DNA of 64,000 bases from Hymenobacter algoricola (GCF_039539525.1 NZ_BAABDH010000040.1:21954-85953); one strand, 5' to 3'; positions 51,063 through 59,984 are shown, numbered from the stretch's first letter. The notes: generated from the letters alone by a model not told the origin. Numbers and translations: made by a program.

Positions 51063-51944
51063 ATGAACGTTACCATCGATAAAAATTCCGGCTACTGCTT
51101 CGGCGTCGAATTTGCCATTCAGATGGCGGAAGATGAGCTGGCCCAGGACGAAATGCTGTACTGCCTCGGCGACATCGTGCACAACCGCATGGAAGTGGAG
51201 CGCCTGCACGAGCGGGGCCTGCGCATTATCGACCGGGAGCAGCTCGAGCAGCTCCACGACTGCAAGGTGCTGATCCGGGCCCACGGCGAGCCGCCGGAAA
51301 CCTACGCGCTGGCGTTGCGCAACAACATCGAGCTCATTGATGCTTCCTGCCCCGTCGTGCTCAAGCTGCAGAACCGGGTCAAGCACGCCTTCGACGCCAG
51401 CCAGCGCCAGAACGGGCAGATTGTGATTTATGGCCAGCCCGGCCACGCCGAAGTAGCCGGCCTCACCGGTCAGACCGGCAACCGCGCCCTCATCGTGATG
51501 ACCGAGGCCGACCTGGACCAGATTGACTTCAGCCGGCCCGTCACGCTCTTCAGCCAGACCACCAAAAGCACGGCCGGCTTCTACCACATGAAGCAGCTCA
51601 TTGAGGAGCGCATTGCCGCCGCCGGGGGCGAGCTGGCTTCCTTCGATGCCAACGACAGCATCTGCCGGCAGGTCAGCAACCGGGAGCCGGCGCTGGCCAA
51701 GTTCGCCGTGCTCCACGACGTTATCCTCTTCGTGAGCGGGCGCAAAAGCTCCAACGGTAAGGCCCTGTTCAGCGTGGTCAACCAAAACAACCCGCGCAGC
51801 TACTTTATCGAAAATGAGGAGGAGCTGCAGGAGCAGTGGTTTGAAAACGCCAGCAGCGTCGGCATCTGCGGGGCCACCAGCACGCCCATGTGGCTGATGC
51901 AGCGCGTGGCCGACCGTATTGAGCCCGTGCCGGTGGGCGCCTAG
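51063..51944 (+). CDS. ispH: 4-hydroxy-3-methylbut-2-enyl diphosphate reductase
   Basis: A 293-residue iron-sulfur enzyme that performs the last step of the MEP isoprenoid pathway, making IPP and DMAPP. The start at 51063 is chosen because MNVTIDKNSGYCFGV is the family start. The three cluster cysteines are visible: Cys12 (GYCFGV), Cys96 (DASCPVV) and Cys201 (DSICRQVSNRE). The RAHGEPP (His74, Glu76) and YGQPGHAEVAG segments line the active site. It follows cmk with a 128-base gap and is closed by a terminator. Confidence 0.96.
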   Translation: MNVTIDKNSGYCFGVEFAIQMAEDELAQDEMLYCLGDIVHNRMEVERLHERGLRIIDREQLEQLHDCKVLIRAHGEPPETYALALRNNIELIDASCPVVLKLQNRVKHAFDASQRQNGQIVIYGQPGHAEVAGLTGQTGNRALIVMTEADLDQIDFSRPVTLFSQTTKSTAGFYHMKQLIEERIAAAGGELASFDANDSICRQVSNREPALAKFAVLHDVILFVSGRKSSNGKALFSVVNQNNPRSYFIENEEELQEQWFENASSVGICGATSTPMWLMQRVADRIEPVPVGA

Positions 51945-51992
51945 CCGGCCCCGGCGCCGGGCGTAGGAACGCACCGGCGAATACTCGTTATT

Positions 51993-52023
51993 TGCCCGGC
52001 CGGTTGCGGCCGGGCATTTTTTT
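51993..52023 (+). terminator. Terminator of ispH
   Basis: TGCCCGGCCG, GTTG loop, CGGCCGGGCA and a T-run, about 14 bases before the next start codon. Confidence 0.8.
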
Positions 52024-52036
52024 GGCTTTCTCCCTG

Positions 52037-52594
52037 ATGCGCAAGATTTTCAACTACTTCCTCAGCGGCTTCCTGGTGGTGGCGCCCATCAGCATCACCG
52101 TCTACATCCTGTTTGCCGTGCTGAGCTGGCTCGATAATACGTTTGAGCTGAAGTGGAACGAGCAGCACATTCCCGGCCTCGGCCTACTGCTGGTGATGGG
52201 CATGGTGACGGCGGTGGGCTTTATTGCCAAGTCGTTTATGGTGCGGCCCTTCCTGATTCTGGCCGAGCGGGTGCTGCACCGCACGCCCCTGGTCAGCATC
52301 ATCTATTCCAGTATCAAGGACCTGTTCGACGCCTTCGTGGGCGACAATCAGAAGTTCAACCAGCCCGTGCTGGTGCGCCTGAATGCCGCCGACCAGTGCT
52401 ACAAGATGGGCTTCGTAACCCAACCCAGCATGACGGCCATTCACCGGCCCGCGCTGATGGCCGTCTACTTCCCGCACTCCTACAACTTCTCGGGCGAGCT
52501 GCTGCTGGTGCCCCAGGAGAACGTGTCGTTGCTGGACCTGCCGAGCAGCGAGGTGATGAAGTTCATCGTGTCGGGCGGCGTCTCCAAGCTGTAG
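52037..52594 (+). CDS. DUF502 family membrane protein
   Basis: A 185-residue protein from the ATG at 52037. Two N-terminal membrane segments (FLSGFLVVAPISITVYILFAVLSWL and GLGLLLVMGMVTAVGFIAKSFM) are followed by a cytoplasmic part with TPLVSIIYSSIKDLFDAFVG, FVTQPSMTAI, and AVYFPHSYNFSGELLLVPQENVSLLDLPSSEVMKFIVSGGVSKL. These are the conserved DUF502 blocks. The role of the family is unknown. It starts directly after the ispH terminator. Confidence 0.88.
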   Translation: MRKIFNYFLSGFLVVAPISITVYILFAVLSWLDNTFELKWNEQHIPGLGLLLVMGMVTAVGFIAKSFMVRPFLILAERVLHRTPLVSIIYSSIKDLFDAFVGDNQKFNQPVLVRLNAADQCYKMGFVTQPSMTAIHRPALMAVYFPHSYNFSGELLLVPQENVSLLDLPSSEVMKFIVSGGVSKL

Positions 52595-52675
52595 AAGCCG
52601 GGAGCTGCCAGCGCGGCCGAGTTATTAGCCGGGCCGGGCCGGCCGCCCCGTTCCTCCTTACTGCCCGATTTTGCT

Positions 52676-53470
52676 TTGAAAACCAAGCTGCACTACCACC
52701 AATACGGCACCGGACCCCGCGTTATTCTGGCGTTTCACGGCTACGGCCAGAGTGCAAGCCACTGGCGCGGCATGGCCGCCGCCCTCGGCCCGGCCGTTAC
52801 CCTCTACGCCCTCGACCTGTTCTACCACGGCCAGAGCCGGCTGGCCAAAGCGGATGCTCCCCTCACTAAAAAGCGCCTGGGCGAGCTGCTGGCCGGGTTT
52901 ATGACTGAGCACGGCATCGACCGCTGCGGGCTGCTGGCGTTTAGTATGGGCGCCAAGTTTGCCCTCACGGTGGTGGAGCAGCTGCCGGCGCGGGTAGAGC
53001 AGGTATGGCTGATTGCCCCCGACGGCATCCGCACCCAGTTCTGGTACTCCCTGGCCACGTATCCGCCCTGGATGCGCGGGGTGCTGGGCCGGGCCGTGCT
53101 GCGCCCCCAGCGGCTGCTGCGCTTCATCGACGTGCTGGCCCAGCGCCGCCTCATCGATTCGGGGCTGGTGCGCTTTGCCCAGTGGCAGCTCGACAGCCGC
53201 GAGAAGCGCCTGCGCGTGTACTGCAGCTGGACGGGCTTCCGCCACCTGGTCTTCGAGCTGAAAAAGCTGGCCGCCGGGCTCAACAGGCGGCCCACGCCCG
53301 TCACGTTTTTCCTGGGCCGCTACGACCGGGTGATTCCCCACGCCGGCCTGCAGGAGTTCATTGCCTCCCTCACCAACACCCGAACCGTGCTGCTGGAAGC
53401 CGGCCACGCCGGCCTGCTCCACGACGTGGCCGCCTACGTGCGGCGCCATCCGCAGGATGTGCAGTGGTAA
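52676..53470 (+). CDS. Alpha/beta hydrolase
   Basis: A 264-residue cytoplasmic protein beginning at a TTG (no in-frame ATG fits better). The alpha/beta hydrolase pattern is clear: VILAFHGYGQSASHW (oxyanion loop), LLAFSMGAKFALTVV (nucleophile elbow S-x-M-G), GRYDRVIP (acid) and EAGHAGLLHD (histidine). The substrate is unknown. The gap to the upstream DUF502 gene is 81 bases on the same strand. Confidence 0.87.
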   Translation: MKTKLHYHQYGTGPRVILAFHGYGQSASHWRGMAAALGPAVTLYALDLFYHGQSRLAKADAPLTKKRLGELLAGFMTEHGIDRCGLLAFSMGAKFALTVVEQLPARVEQVWLIAPDGIRTQFWYSLATYPPWMRGVLGRAVLRPQRLLRFIDVLAQRRLIDSGLVRFAQWQLDSREKRLRVYCSWTGFRHLVFELKKLAAGLNRRPTPVTFFLGRYDRVIPHAGLQEFIASLTNTRTVLLEAGHAGLLHDVAAYVRRHPQDVQW

Positions 53471-53734
53471 AATGAGCCGCTCGTGCCTGCTCGCAACGAC
53501 AGCTTAGGTCCGGCCCGGTTCCCGGGCCTGAACGCGCTAGTCGGGGAGGGGAGAATCTGCAGCTGCTGGGGGTGAAGCAAGGTGAAATGAGCCAGCGCGG
53601 GTCAGCAGGCTGACGCTTCATCCGGGGTATTCGACACTTGGGCCGCAAAGCTTGCCGGCTGGGAATATTCAGGTCTGGAAATGGAAAGCCTTCCGCTACT
53701 TTTAGCCATTGCTAATCCCAAAAAAACCAGTACC

Positions 53735-54040
53735 ATGGAAGCTGCTACCACCCGTGACCCCGAACTGTGGCGCCTGGCCAAAGCCCGCGCCAAGTTCAAA
53801 TCCCACCTGTTTACTTATCTGGTCGTCAATACTTTGCTGTGGGTTATCTGGTTTCTTACCGACGACTACACCGGTGGGCCCTTCGGCCGCCGCGGCTTCC
53901 ACATTCCCTGGCCCGTGTGGCCAACCGTGTTCTGGGGCTTTGGCGTGCTCATGAGTGGCATCCGCGTGTACAGCAGCTTCGGCGGCCAGCTGTCGGAGCG
54001 GGAGTATGAGCGGCTGGTGCGCCAGCGGGAAGCGCGCTAA
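53735..54040 (+). CDS. 2TM domain-containing protein
   Basis: A 101-residue protein from the ATG at 53735. The typical order is seen: a basic start (RDPELWRLAKARAKFKSHLFTYLVVNTLLWVIWFL), a loop with FHIPWPVWPTVFWGFGVLMSGIRVY as the second membrane segment, and a charged tail (SEREYERLVRQREAR). The family (2TM) is often fused to or beside LytTR or histidine kinase genes, but no such gene is close. Function unknown. The 264 bases before it hold no gene. Confidence 0.82.
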   Translation: MEAATTRDPELWRLAKARAKFKSHLFTYLVVNTLLWVIWFLTDDYTGGPFGRRGFHIPWPVWPTVFWGFGVLMSGIRVYSSFGGQLSEREYERLVRQREAR

Positions 54041-54043
54041 GCC

Positions 54044-55168
54044 CTATCGCCACCACGCCACCTGTGGCAGCGGCCCGGCATCCAGCGTGATGGGCTGCCC
54101 CAGCTCGGGCGTGGTAATGGGCAGGCCCAGGCGGGCCGCTTCGGCCGTGGCCCGCTGCACGGGCTCGTTCCAGGCGTGGTGGGCTTCGGTAAAGGCCCCC
54201 CAGTGCACGGGCAGCATCAGCCGGGCCCGCACGTCGCGGGCGGCCTGCACGCTCTGCTCGGGCCGCATGTGAATTTCGGCCCAGCCCGCATCGTACTGCC
54301 CGCACTCGACCAGCGCCAGGTCGAAGGGGCCGTGCTGCCGGCCGATGGCCTGGAAGTGGGGGCCGTAGCCGCCGTCGCCGGTGTAGAAGACGCGCTTCGT
54401 GGCCGATTTGATAACCCACGACGACCAGGAAGTGGAGTTGCGGTTGGTCAGGCCCCGGCCCGAAAAGTGGCGCGCCGGGGTGCTGATGATGGTCAGGCCG
54501 GGCAGCTGCACCGAGTCGTTCCAGTCCAGCTCGTGCACTTTGGCCGGCGCCACGCCCCAGGCCAGCAGGTGGGCGCCCACGCCCAGGGGCACGTAGAAAT
54601 GCGCGGTTTTTTCCTTGAGCCGCAGAATGGTCTGGTAGTCGAGGTGGTCGTAGTGGTCGTGGGAAATCAGCACCGCGTCGATGGGCGGCAGCTGCTCGGC
54701 GGTGATGGCCAGCTGCGGGTTGTAGCGGTTGGGCGTCACCCACGACAGCGGCCCCATTTCCACGCTCAGCATCGGGTCGAGCAGGATGTTGCGGCCGGCA
54801 ATTTCTACCAGGCTGGCCGAGTGCCCAAACCACGTCACCCGCACCAGGCCGGCCGTTTTGCGGGTGATGCTGAGCGAGTCCAGCGGCCGGGTGGGCAGGG
54901 GGCCAGCGGGGGCAGCGTGAGGATTTTTAGCAAACAGAAATTTCCACAGCGCCGACACGGTGCTGCCGCCGGTCATCAGCGTGGTGGGCACCAGGTTGTG
55001 AAACTCCCCGTTTTTGTAGTGGCCCGACCGGGCGTAGGCCCGCTTCTGCGTTTTGGTGGGCTTGCCGCCCAGCTCCGGGCTCAGGTTGGCAAACGCCACC
55101 CCGGCCAGCAGCAGGAATACTGCCAGGCTCAGCGCCAGCCGGCCGACTCGTTTCAAAGGGTTGCGCAT
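54044..55168 (-). CDS. MBL-fold metal-dependent hydrolase (NAPE-PLD/RomA-like)
   Basis: A 374-residue protein with an N-terminal signal or anchor (RLALSLAVFLLLAGVAFANLSPELGG). The metallo-beta-lactamase fold is shown by VRVTWFGHSASLVEIAGRNILLDPMLSVEMGP, the metal motif ISHDHYDHLDYQT (H-x-H-x-D-H), STPARHFSGRGL, VFYTGDGGYGPHF and MLPVHWGAFTEAHHAW. This pattern (with GHSAxLxE and the late HWGxF) is that of the NAPE-PLD/RomA type, which may hydrolyse phospholipid-like compounds. The stop lies three bases from that of the 2TM gene. Confidence 0.87.
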   Translation of the reverse strand: MRNPLKRVGRLALSLAVFLLLAGVAFANLSPELGGKPTKTQKRAYARSGHYKNGEFHNLVPTTLMTGGSTVSALWKFLFAKNPHAAPAGPLPTRPLDSLSITRKTAGLVRVTWFGHSASLVEIAGRNILLDPMLSVEMGPLSWVTPNRYNPQLAITAEQLPPIDAVLISHDHYDHLDYQTILRLKEKTAHFYVPLGVGAHLLAWGVAPAKVHELDWNDSVQLPGLTIISTPARHFSGRGLTNRNSTSWSSWVIKSATKRVFYTGDGGYGPHFQAIGRQHGPFDLALVECGQYDAGWAEIHMRPEQSVQAARDVRARLMLPVHWGAFTEAHHAWNEPVQRATAEAARLGLPITTPELGQPITLDAGPLPQVAWWR

Positions 55169-55332
55169 AAGTTAAAAGAGGGAAAGCGGTGATGCCGCGG
55201 CGGTGGCCGCAGCTGGCTACGCTGACGAAATGATACGGGAAATACCTTAGCCTTGGCGGTGGCGCTGCCCGCCCGGCCCCGCCGCCCGCGCCAATGCGCA
55301 ACCTTCGGAAGCTGCCGTGGGTTTGAGGCAGT

Positions 55333-56454
55333 ATGATGCGCCGCCTTCTTCCCCTCGCCCTGCTTGCTCCTTTGGCTTTCGGCTTCTCTCCCGAAAAGCC
55401 GCTGGCGGCCGCCGATGCCAACCTCAGCAAGATCAGGCTGCCCGCCGGCTTTACCATCACGTACTTCGCCCAGGGCGTAAAAAGTGCCCGGGAGCTGGCT
55501 ATGGGCCCCGACGGTACCGTGTACGTGGGCACCAAGGACGATAAGGTGTACGCCCTGCCCGACCGTAACCAGGACGGCCGCGCCGACGAAGTGGTGACCA
55601 TCGCCAGCGGCCTGAACGCGCCCAACGGCGTGGCCGTGCGCAACGGGGCCCTGTACGTAGCCGAAATAAACCGCATCGTGCGCTACGACAACATCGCCAA
55701 AACCCTGCGGCAGAAGCCCCGGCCGGCCGTGGTGTACGACAAGCTGCCCAACAAGGACTGGCACGGCTACCGCTACATTGCCTTTGGTCCCGAGGGCAAG
55801 CTCTACGTGCCCGTGGGCGCCCCCTGCAACTCCTGCGAGCCGGAGGAGCCGATTTTCGGCACCATCAACCGCCTCAATGCCGACGGCACGGCCTTCGAAA
55901 CCGTGGCCAAAGGCGTGCGCAACACCGTGGGCTTCGACTGGAGCCCGGTGGACAAGGCCCTGTGGTTTACCGACAACGGCCGCGACCAGCTCGGCGACAA
56001 CACCCCCGCCGATGAGCTGAACCGCGCCGCCGCTCCCGGGCTGCACTTCGGCTTCCCCTACTTCTTCGCCGGCGACGTAGCCGATCCGCAGCTGAGCGCG
56101 GGCAAATCGGTGGAAACGTATACCCGGCCCGCCCGCAAGCTGGGGCCGCACGTGGCCGCGCTGGGCATGAAGTTCTACACCGGCAAGCAGTTTCCGGCCG
56201 CCTACCGCAACCAGATCTTCATTCCCGAGCACGGCTCCTGGAACCGCAGCAGCAAAATCGGCTACCGCATCAGCCTCGTCCGGCTCGACGCCAGCGGGCA
56301 GCGGACCACCAGCTACGAAACGTTCGCCGAAGGCTGGCTGCAGGGGCAGAAAAGCTGGGGCCGCCCCGTGTGCCTGCTCATGCTGCCCGACGGATCCCTG
56401 CTCGTGTCCGACGACCAGAACGACGCCGTGTACCGCATCAGCTACAAGGGCTAG
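55333..56454 (+). CDS. PQQ-dependent sugar dehydrogenase (soluble sorbosone/aldose dehydrogenase family)
   Basis: A 373-residue protein with a short signal peptide (RRLLPLALLAPLAFGFS). It is a six-bladed beta-propeller of the glucose/sorbosone dehydrogenase family: LPAGFTITYFAQGVKSARELAMGPDGTVYVGTKDDKVYAL, NAPNGVAVRNGALYVAEINRIVRY, YRYIAFGPEGKLYVPVGAPCNSC, VRNTVGFDWSPVDKALWFTDNGRDQLGD, and FIPEHGSWNRS. These residues line the cofactor and calcium sites in relatives. The true substrate is unknown, and PQQ supply is not shown in the window. Confidence 0.87.
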   Translation: MMRRLLPLALLAPLAFGFSPEKPLAAADANLSKIRLPAGFTITYFAQGVKSARELAMGPDGTVYVGTKDDKVYALPDRNQDGRADEVVTIASGLNAPNGVAVRNGALYVAEINRIVRYDNIAKTLRQKPRPAVVYDKLPNKDWHGYRYIAFGPEGKLYVPVGAPCNSCEPEEPIFGTINRLNADGTAFETVAKGVRNTVGFDWSPVDKALWFTDNGRDQLGDNTPADELNRAAAPGLHFGFPYFFAGDVADPQLSAGKSVETYTRPARKLGPHVAALGMKFYTGKQFPAAYRNQIFIPEHGSWNRSSKIGYRISLVRLDASGQRTTSYETFAEGWLQGQKSWGRPVCLLMLPDGSLLVSDDQNDAVYRISYKG

Positions 56455-56574
56455 CTAGGTAGTAGCACGAAGTTTTGCGTTGTAAAATGCCCCCGCCGTG
56501 CGTTGGGGCTCCCAACATAAGCAAGGACGGCGTGACTGCTTCGCGAAGTGGAACTTCGCGTTACATTTAAGGCC

Positions 56575-57048
56575 ATGAAAAAACAGCGTATCCTGAAGCG
56601 GGTGGTAGGACGACGCGAGCTGGTGGACTTTCCGCAGTTTGAGCTCTGGGGCGTCGAAGCCAAAGTCGATACCGGCGCGTTTACCGGCGCCCTGCACTGC
56701 TCCGATATCCACGTGGCCAACCGGCCCGATGGTCGCCCGGTGCTGCGCGTGCTGCTGCTCGACGACGAGCACCCGCAGTTCAACGGCCGCCCGCTGGAAT
56801 TCACGGAGTTCCTGCTGCGCGACATCAAAAGCTCCAACGGCGAAGTGCAGGAGCGCTACGTCATCAGCACCGTCATCCGGCTGTTTGGGGAAGACTTCGA
56901 AACGGAATTCTCGCTGTCCGACCGCTCCGACATGCGCTACCCCGTGCTCATAGGCCGGCTGCTGCTGCGGCGCGGGCGCTTTGTGGTCGATGTGGGCCGC
57001 CGCAACGTCTCTTACCGCTTTTTGAAAACTACCCGGCCGCAGCCATAG
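56575..57048 (+). CDS. RimK-associated retropepsin-like protease (ATP-dependent zinc protease domain)
   Basis: A 157-residue protein from the ATG at 56575, six bases after a near-match promoter box (TACATTTA, 56562-56569). The signature is VEAKVDTGAFTGALHCSDIHV (an aspartic-protease-like D-T-G loop with the HCSDI stretch), then LDDEHPQFNGRPLEF, YVISTVIRLFGEDFETEFSLSDRSDMRYPVLIGRLLLRRGRFVVDV. This is the Pfam Zn_protease family (PF05618), which is now seen as retropepsin-like; zinc dependence is uncertain. It is the first gene of the RimK cluster and could trim or cleave a ligated peptide tail. Confidence 0.85.
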   Translation: MKKQRILKRVVGRRELVDFPQFELWGVEAKVDTGAFTGALHCSDIHVANRPDGRPVLRVLLLDDEHPQFNGRPLEFTEFLLRDIKSSNGEVQERYVISTVIRLFGEDFETEFSLSDRSDMRYPVLIGRLLLRRGRFVVDVGRRNVSYRFLKTTRPQP

Positions 57049-57114
57049 CCGCATTGCGTACTTTTACCGCTCTCCCCGCTTCTGCTCTCCTCTCACCACC
57101 CAAGCACCCTCCCA

Positions 57115-58068
57115 ATGAAACTGGCGATTCTGTCGCGTGAGCCGAAGCTATATTCTACCGCCCGCCTGGTAGAGGCCGCCGAGCAGCGCGGTCACCAGGC
57201 CGTGGTGCTCGACCACCTGCACTGCAACCTGGTGCTGGAAAAGGGGAAGCCCGGAATTATCTACCAAGGCCATACTCTCGAAGGCTTCGACGCCATCATC
57301 CCGCGCATTGGCGCCTCGGTCACCTTTTATGGCTGCGCCGTGGTGCGGCAGTTTGAGATGATGAAGGTGCGCACGGCCGTGGAAAGCCAGGCCATCGTGC
57401 GCAGCCGCGACAAGCTGCGCTCGATGCAGATCCTGGCCCGCGCCGGCGTGGGCATGCCCAAAACGGCCTTCACCAACTACTCCGACGAAGTGCCCGCGAT
57501 GATTGAGCAGGTGGGCGGCGCGCCGGTCATCATCAAGCTGCTTGAGGGCACCCAGGGGCTGGGCGTGGTGCTGGCCGAGTCGGCCAAGGCGGCGCAGTCG
57601 GTGATTGAGGCGTTTCACAACCTGAAGGCCCGCATCATCGTGCAGGAGTTCATTGCCGAAAGCAAGGGCGCCGACCTGCGCGCCTTTGTGGTCAACGGCG
57701 AAGTGGTGGGCGCCATGAAGCGGCAGGGCAAGGAGGGCGAGTTTCGCTCGAACCTGCACCGCGGCGGCAGCGGTACGCTCGTCAAGCTGAGTCGGGCCGA
57801 GAAGGCGGCCGCGCTGCTGGCCACCAAAGCCCTGGGCCTGGGCATTGCCGGCGTCGACATGCTGCAGAGTAAGCGCGGCCCTCTGGTGCTGGAAGTGAAT
57901 TCGTCGCCCGGACTGGAAGGCATCGAAAAAGCCACCGGCCTGGATATTGCCGGCAAAATCATTGAGTTCACCGAGCAGCTGAGCAAGCGTAAAACCAAGC
58001 CCAAAAGCTCCGCCGAACCCCGGGAGCCGGCCGCCATGCCCGACTCGCAGTCGGACGTGCCGGCGTAG
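57115..58068 (+). CDS. rimK: ATP-grasp ligase RimK
   Basis: A 317-residue ATP-grasp amidoligase. In E. coli, RimK adds glutamate residues to the C-terminus of ribosomal protein S6. Blocks: MKLAILSREPKLYSTARLVEAAEQRGHQ; DAIIPRIGASVTFYGCAVVRQFEMM; the ATP lid IIKLLEGTQGLGVVLAES; VQEFIAESKGADLRAFVVNGEVVGAMKRQGKEGEFRSNLHRGG; and the metal site VDMLQSKRGPLVLEVNSSPGLEGIE. The last 30 residues are a poorly conserved tail. It lies 66 bases after the protease gene and 109 bases before the aspartoacylase gene. Confidence 0.95.
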   Translation: MKLAILSREPKLYSTARLVEAAEQRGHQAVVLDHLHCNLVLEKGKPGIIYQGHTLEGFDAIIPRIGASVTFYGCAVVRQFEMMKVRTAVESQAIVRSRDKLRSMQILARAGVGMPKTAFTNYSDEVPAMIEQVGGAPVIIKLLEGTQGLGVVLAESAKAAQSVIEAFHNLKARIIVQEFIAESKGADLRAFVVNGEVVGAMKRQGKEGEFRSNLHRGGSGTLVKLSRAEKAAALLATKALGLGIAGVDMLQSKRGPLVLEVNSSPGLEGIEKATGLDIAGKIIEFTEQLSKRKTKPKSSAEPREPAAMPDSQSDVPA

Positions 58069-58177
58069 CGCTGGGGTGTTTCCGGGGAGCTTGCGCCAGC
58101 CGGAAAGACTTTTTCAGGGTTCTTTTATCTCGTTCTAACCGCCCCTGCCCGTGCCGCACGCCCGCCAACCAAACGAC

Positions 58178-59218
58178 ATGGAGCTGAATGGCCTCACCAT
58201 CCGGCCCGGCGAGCGGGTGCTCACGCGCCTGGTGATTTCGAAGCTGCCCTCGGGCACCGTCATTGACGTGCCGGTGCACGTGTTCCGCTCCACGGTGCCG
58301 GGCCCCACGGTGCTGCTGCTGGCGGGCATGCACGGCGACGAGGTAAACGGCATCGAAACCATCCGGCGGCTGATCCGGCGCGACCTGCTGCACCCGCTGC
58401 GGGGCAGCATCATTGCCATTCCCATCCTCAACATCTACGGCTTCCTGAACTTCAGCCGGGAGGTGCCCGACGGCAAAGACGTGAACCGCAGCTTTCCGGG
58501 CCACCCCCGCGGCTCTTTGGCCAGCCGCGTGGCCCACCGCTTCATGCGCGAAATCATGCCGCTGGTCGACTGCGGCATCGACTTCCACACCGGCGGCGCG
58601 GCGCGCTCCAACATGCCGCAGGTGCGCTGCCTGCTGGGCCATCCCGATACCGACGCGCTGGCCCAGGCGTTTGCCGCACCCTTCACCCTGCACTCGGCGC
58701 TGCGGCCCGGCTCGCTGCGCGAAGCTGCCTTTCAGCAGCAGAAAACGATTATCGTGTACGAAGCCGGGGAGTCGCTGCGGCTGGATGAGCCCGGCATTGA
58801 GCTGGCCATTGCCGGCACGTTTCGGGTGCTGCACCACCTGTGCATGGCGGCCGAGGCCGCGCCGCCGGCCCGGCCCAGCGTGGTGTGCCTGCGCCACACC
58901 TGGCTGCGGGCCAAGTACGCGGGCCTGTTTCACACCCAGGTGCAGAACGGCGACTTTCTGGAAAAAGGGCAGGTCTACGGCAGCGTGGCCGACCCCTACG
59001 GCGAGAACTCCGTGCGGCTGGAGTCGCCGGTGGCGGGCTACATCATCGGGCTCAACCACATGCCGGTAGTCAACCAGGGCGACGCGCTGCTGCACATTGG
59101 CCTGACCGACCCCAAGCCGGCCCGGGTTGAGCTGAGTCCGCCGTTTCTGGAAAAGCCGGGTGGCCCGCCGGAAACCGACCTGGATGATGCTGATGACGCC
59201 GATGACGCGCCCCAGTAG
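58178..59218 (+). CDS. Succinylglutamate desuccinylase/aspartoacylase family peptidase, RimK-linked
   Basis: A 346-residue zinc M14-type carboxypeptidase-like protein. The start is the ATG at 58178; a GTG at 58151 is also possible. The zinc motif is LLLAGMHGDEVNGIETIRRL (H-x-x-E) with the later DCGIDFHTGG (His), and DGKDVNRSFPG is the substrate arginine loop. A C-terminal beta domain (VQNGDFLEKGQVYGSVADPYGENSVRLESPVAGYIIGL) follows. The family cleaves N-acyl amino acids or trims glutamate. With rimK and the protease upstream, it may be the enzyme that removes or matures ligated glutamates. Confidence 0.88.
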   Translation: MELNGLTIRPGERVLTRLVISKLPSGTVIDVPVHVFRSTVPGPTVLLLAGMHGDEVNGIETIRRLIRRDLLHPLRGSIIAIPILNIYGFLNFSREVPDGKDVNRSFPGHPRGSLASRVAHRFMREIMPLVDCGIDFHTGGAARSNMPQVRCLLGHPDTDALAQAFAAPFTLHSALRPGSLREAAFQQQKTIIVYEAGESLRLDEPGIELAIAGTFRVLHHLCMAAEAAPPARPSVVCLRHTWLRAKYAGLFHTQVQNGDFLEKGQVYGSVADPYGENSVRLESPVAGYIIGLNHMPVVNQGDALLHIGLTDPKPARVELSPPFLEKPGGPPETDLDDADDADDAPQ

Positions 59219-59235
59219 AGTTCCGCCGCCGGGGA

Positions 59236-59243
59236 TATATTTG
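59236..59243 (+). promoter_or_regulatory. Predicted -7 promoter box (TATATTTG), start-proximal
   Basis: A full TAnnTTTG match ending three bases before the ATG of the GNAT gene, so the transcript should be leaderless. Confidence 0.5.
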
Positions 59244-59246
59244 CCG

Positions 59247-59825
59247 ATGCCTTTTCTGCCACCCAAGCCGCCGGAGCCTTTTTCCTGGCCCGCCGGGCGC
59301 GTGCTGCTGCGCCTGCTTACTCCCGCCGATACGGCGGGGTTTCTGGCCTACCGCGCCGATGCCACGGTGGCCCTCTACCAGAGCTGGGAGCCTTATTCGG
59401 CCGCGCAGGCCGAGGAGTTCGTGCGGGTTCAGCGCCGGGCGACCATTCCGGCCGCGCCGGGCCAGTGGGTGCAGATCGGCATTGCGCTGGCCGCTACCGA
59501 CGAGCTGATCGGCGACTGTGCCCTGCACCTTTCCGCCGACGATCCCCGCCTGGGCGAGGTGGGCATTACGCTGGCGCCGGCCTGGCAGGGGCGGGGCTAC
59601 GCCACCGAGGCCCTGCGCGGCCTGCTCGACTACTGTTTCCGGGCGCTGGCGCTGCACCGCGTGCTGGCCATTACCGATTGCCGGAATCTGGCGTCGGTGC
59701 GGCTGCTGGCGGGCGTGGGCATGCGGCGCGAAGGGCATTTCCGGCAGCACGTGTGGTTCAAAGGGGGCTGGGCCGACGAGTACCTGTACGCCGTGCTGGG
59801 CGAAGAGTGGCAGGCCGGGGTCTGA
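59247..59825 (+). CDS. GNAT family N-acetyltransferase
   Basis: A 192-residue RimJ/RimL-like acetyltransferase from the ATG at 59247. Its layout is GRVLLRLLTPADTAGFLAYRADATVALYQSWEPYSAAQAEEF, then LIGDCALHLSADDPRLGEVGITLAPAWQGRGYATEALRGLLDYCF with the acetyl-CoA loop Q-G-R-G-Y-A, and NLASVRLLAGVGMRREGHFRQH. A start-proximal promoter box suggests that it has its own transcript despite following the RimK cluster. The acceptor is unknown. Confidence 0.88.
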   Translation: MPFLPPKPPEPFSWPAGRVLLRLLTPADTAGFLAYRADATVALYQSWEPYSAAQAEEFVRVQRRATIPAAPGQWVQIGIALAATDELIGDCALHLSADDPRLGEVGITLAPAWQGRGYATEALRGLLDYCFRALALHRVLAITDCRNLASVRLLAGVGMRREGHFRQHVWFKGGWADEYLYAVLGEEWQAGV

Positions 59826-59984
59826 GTAGTAGACCGTAAATCCGGCTTATCGGCGGCCAGGTTACAATCTGCGGGGCTTTTTGCGTTTCTTTGACCTGCC
59901 GTTGGCCGCCGGCTACCCGTTTGGGTGGCGTAGCCAACGTTTTTGCCCCTGTGGGCTCTACTCAAAAAAGCAACCACCCGCTGA

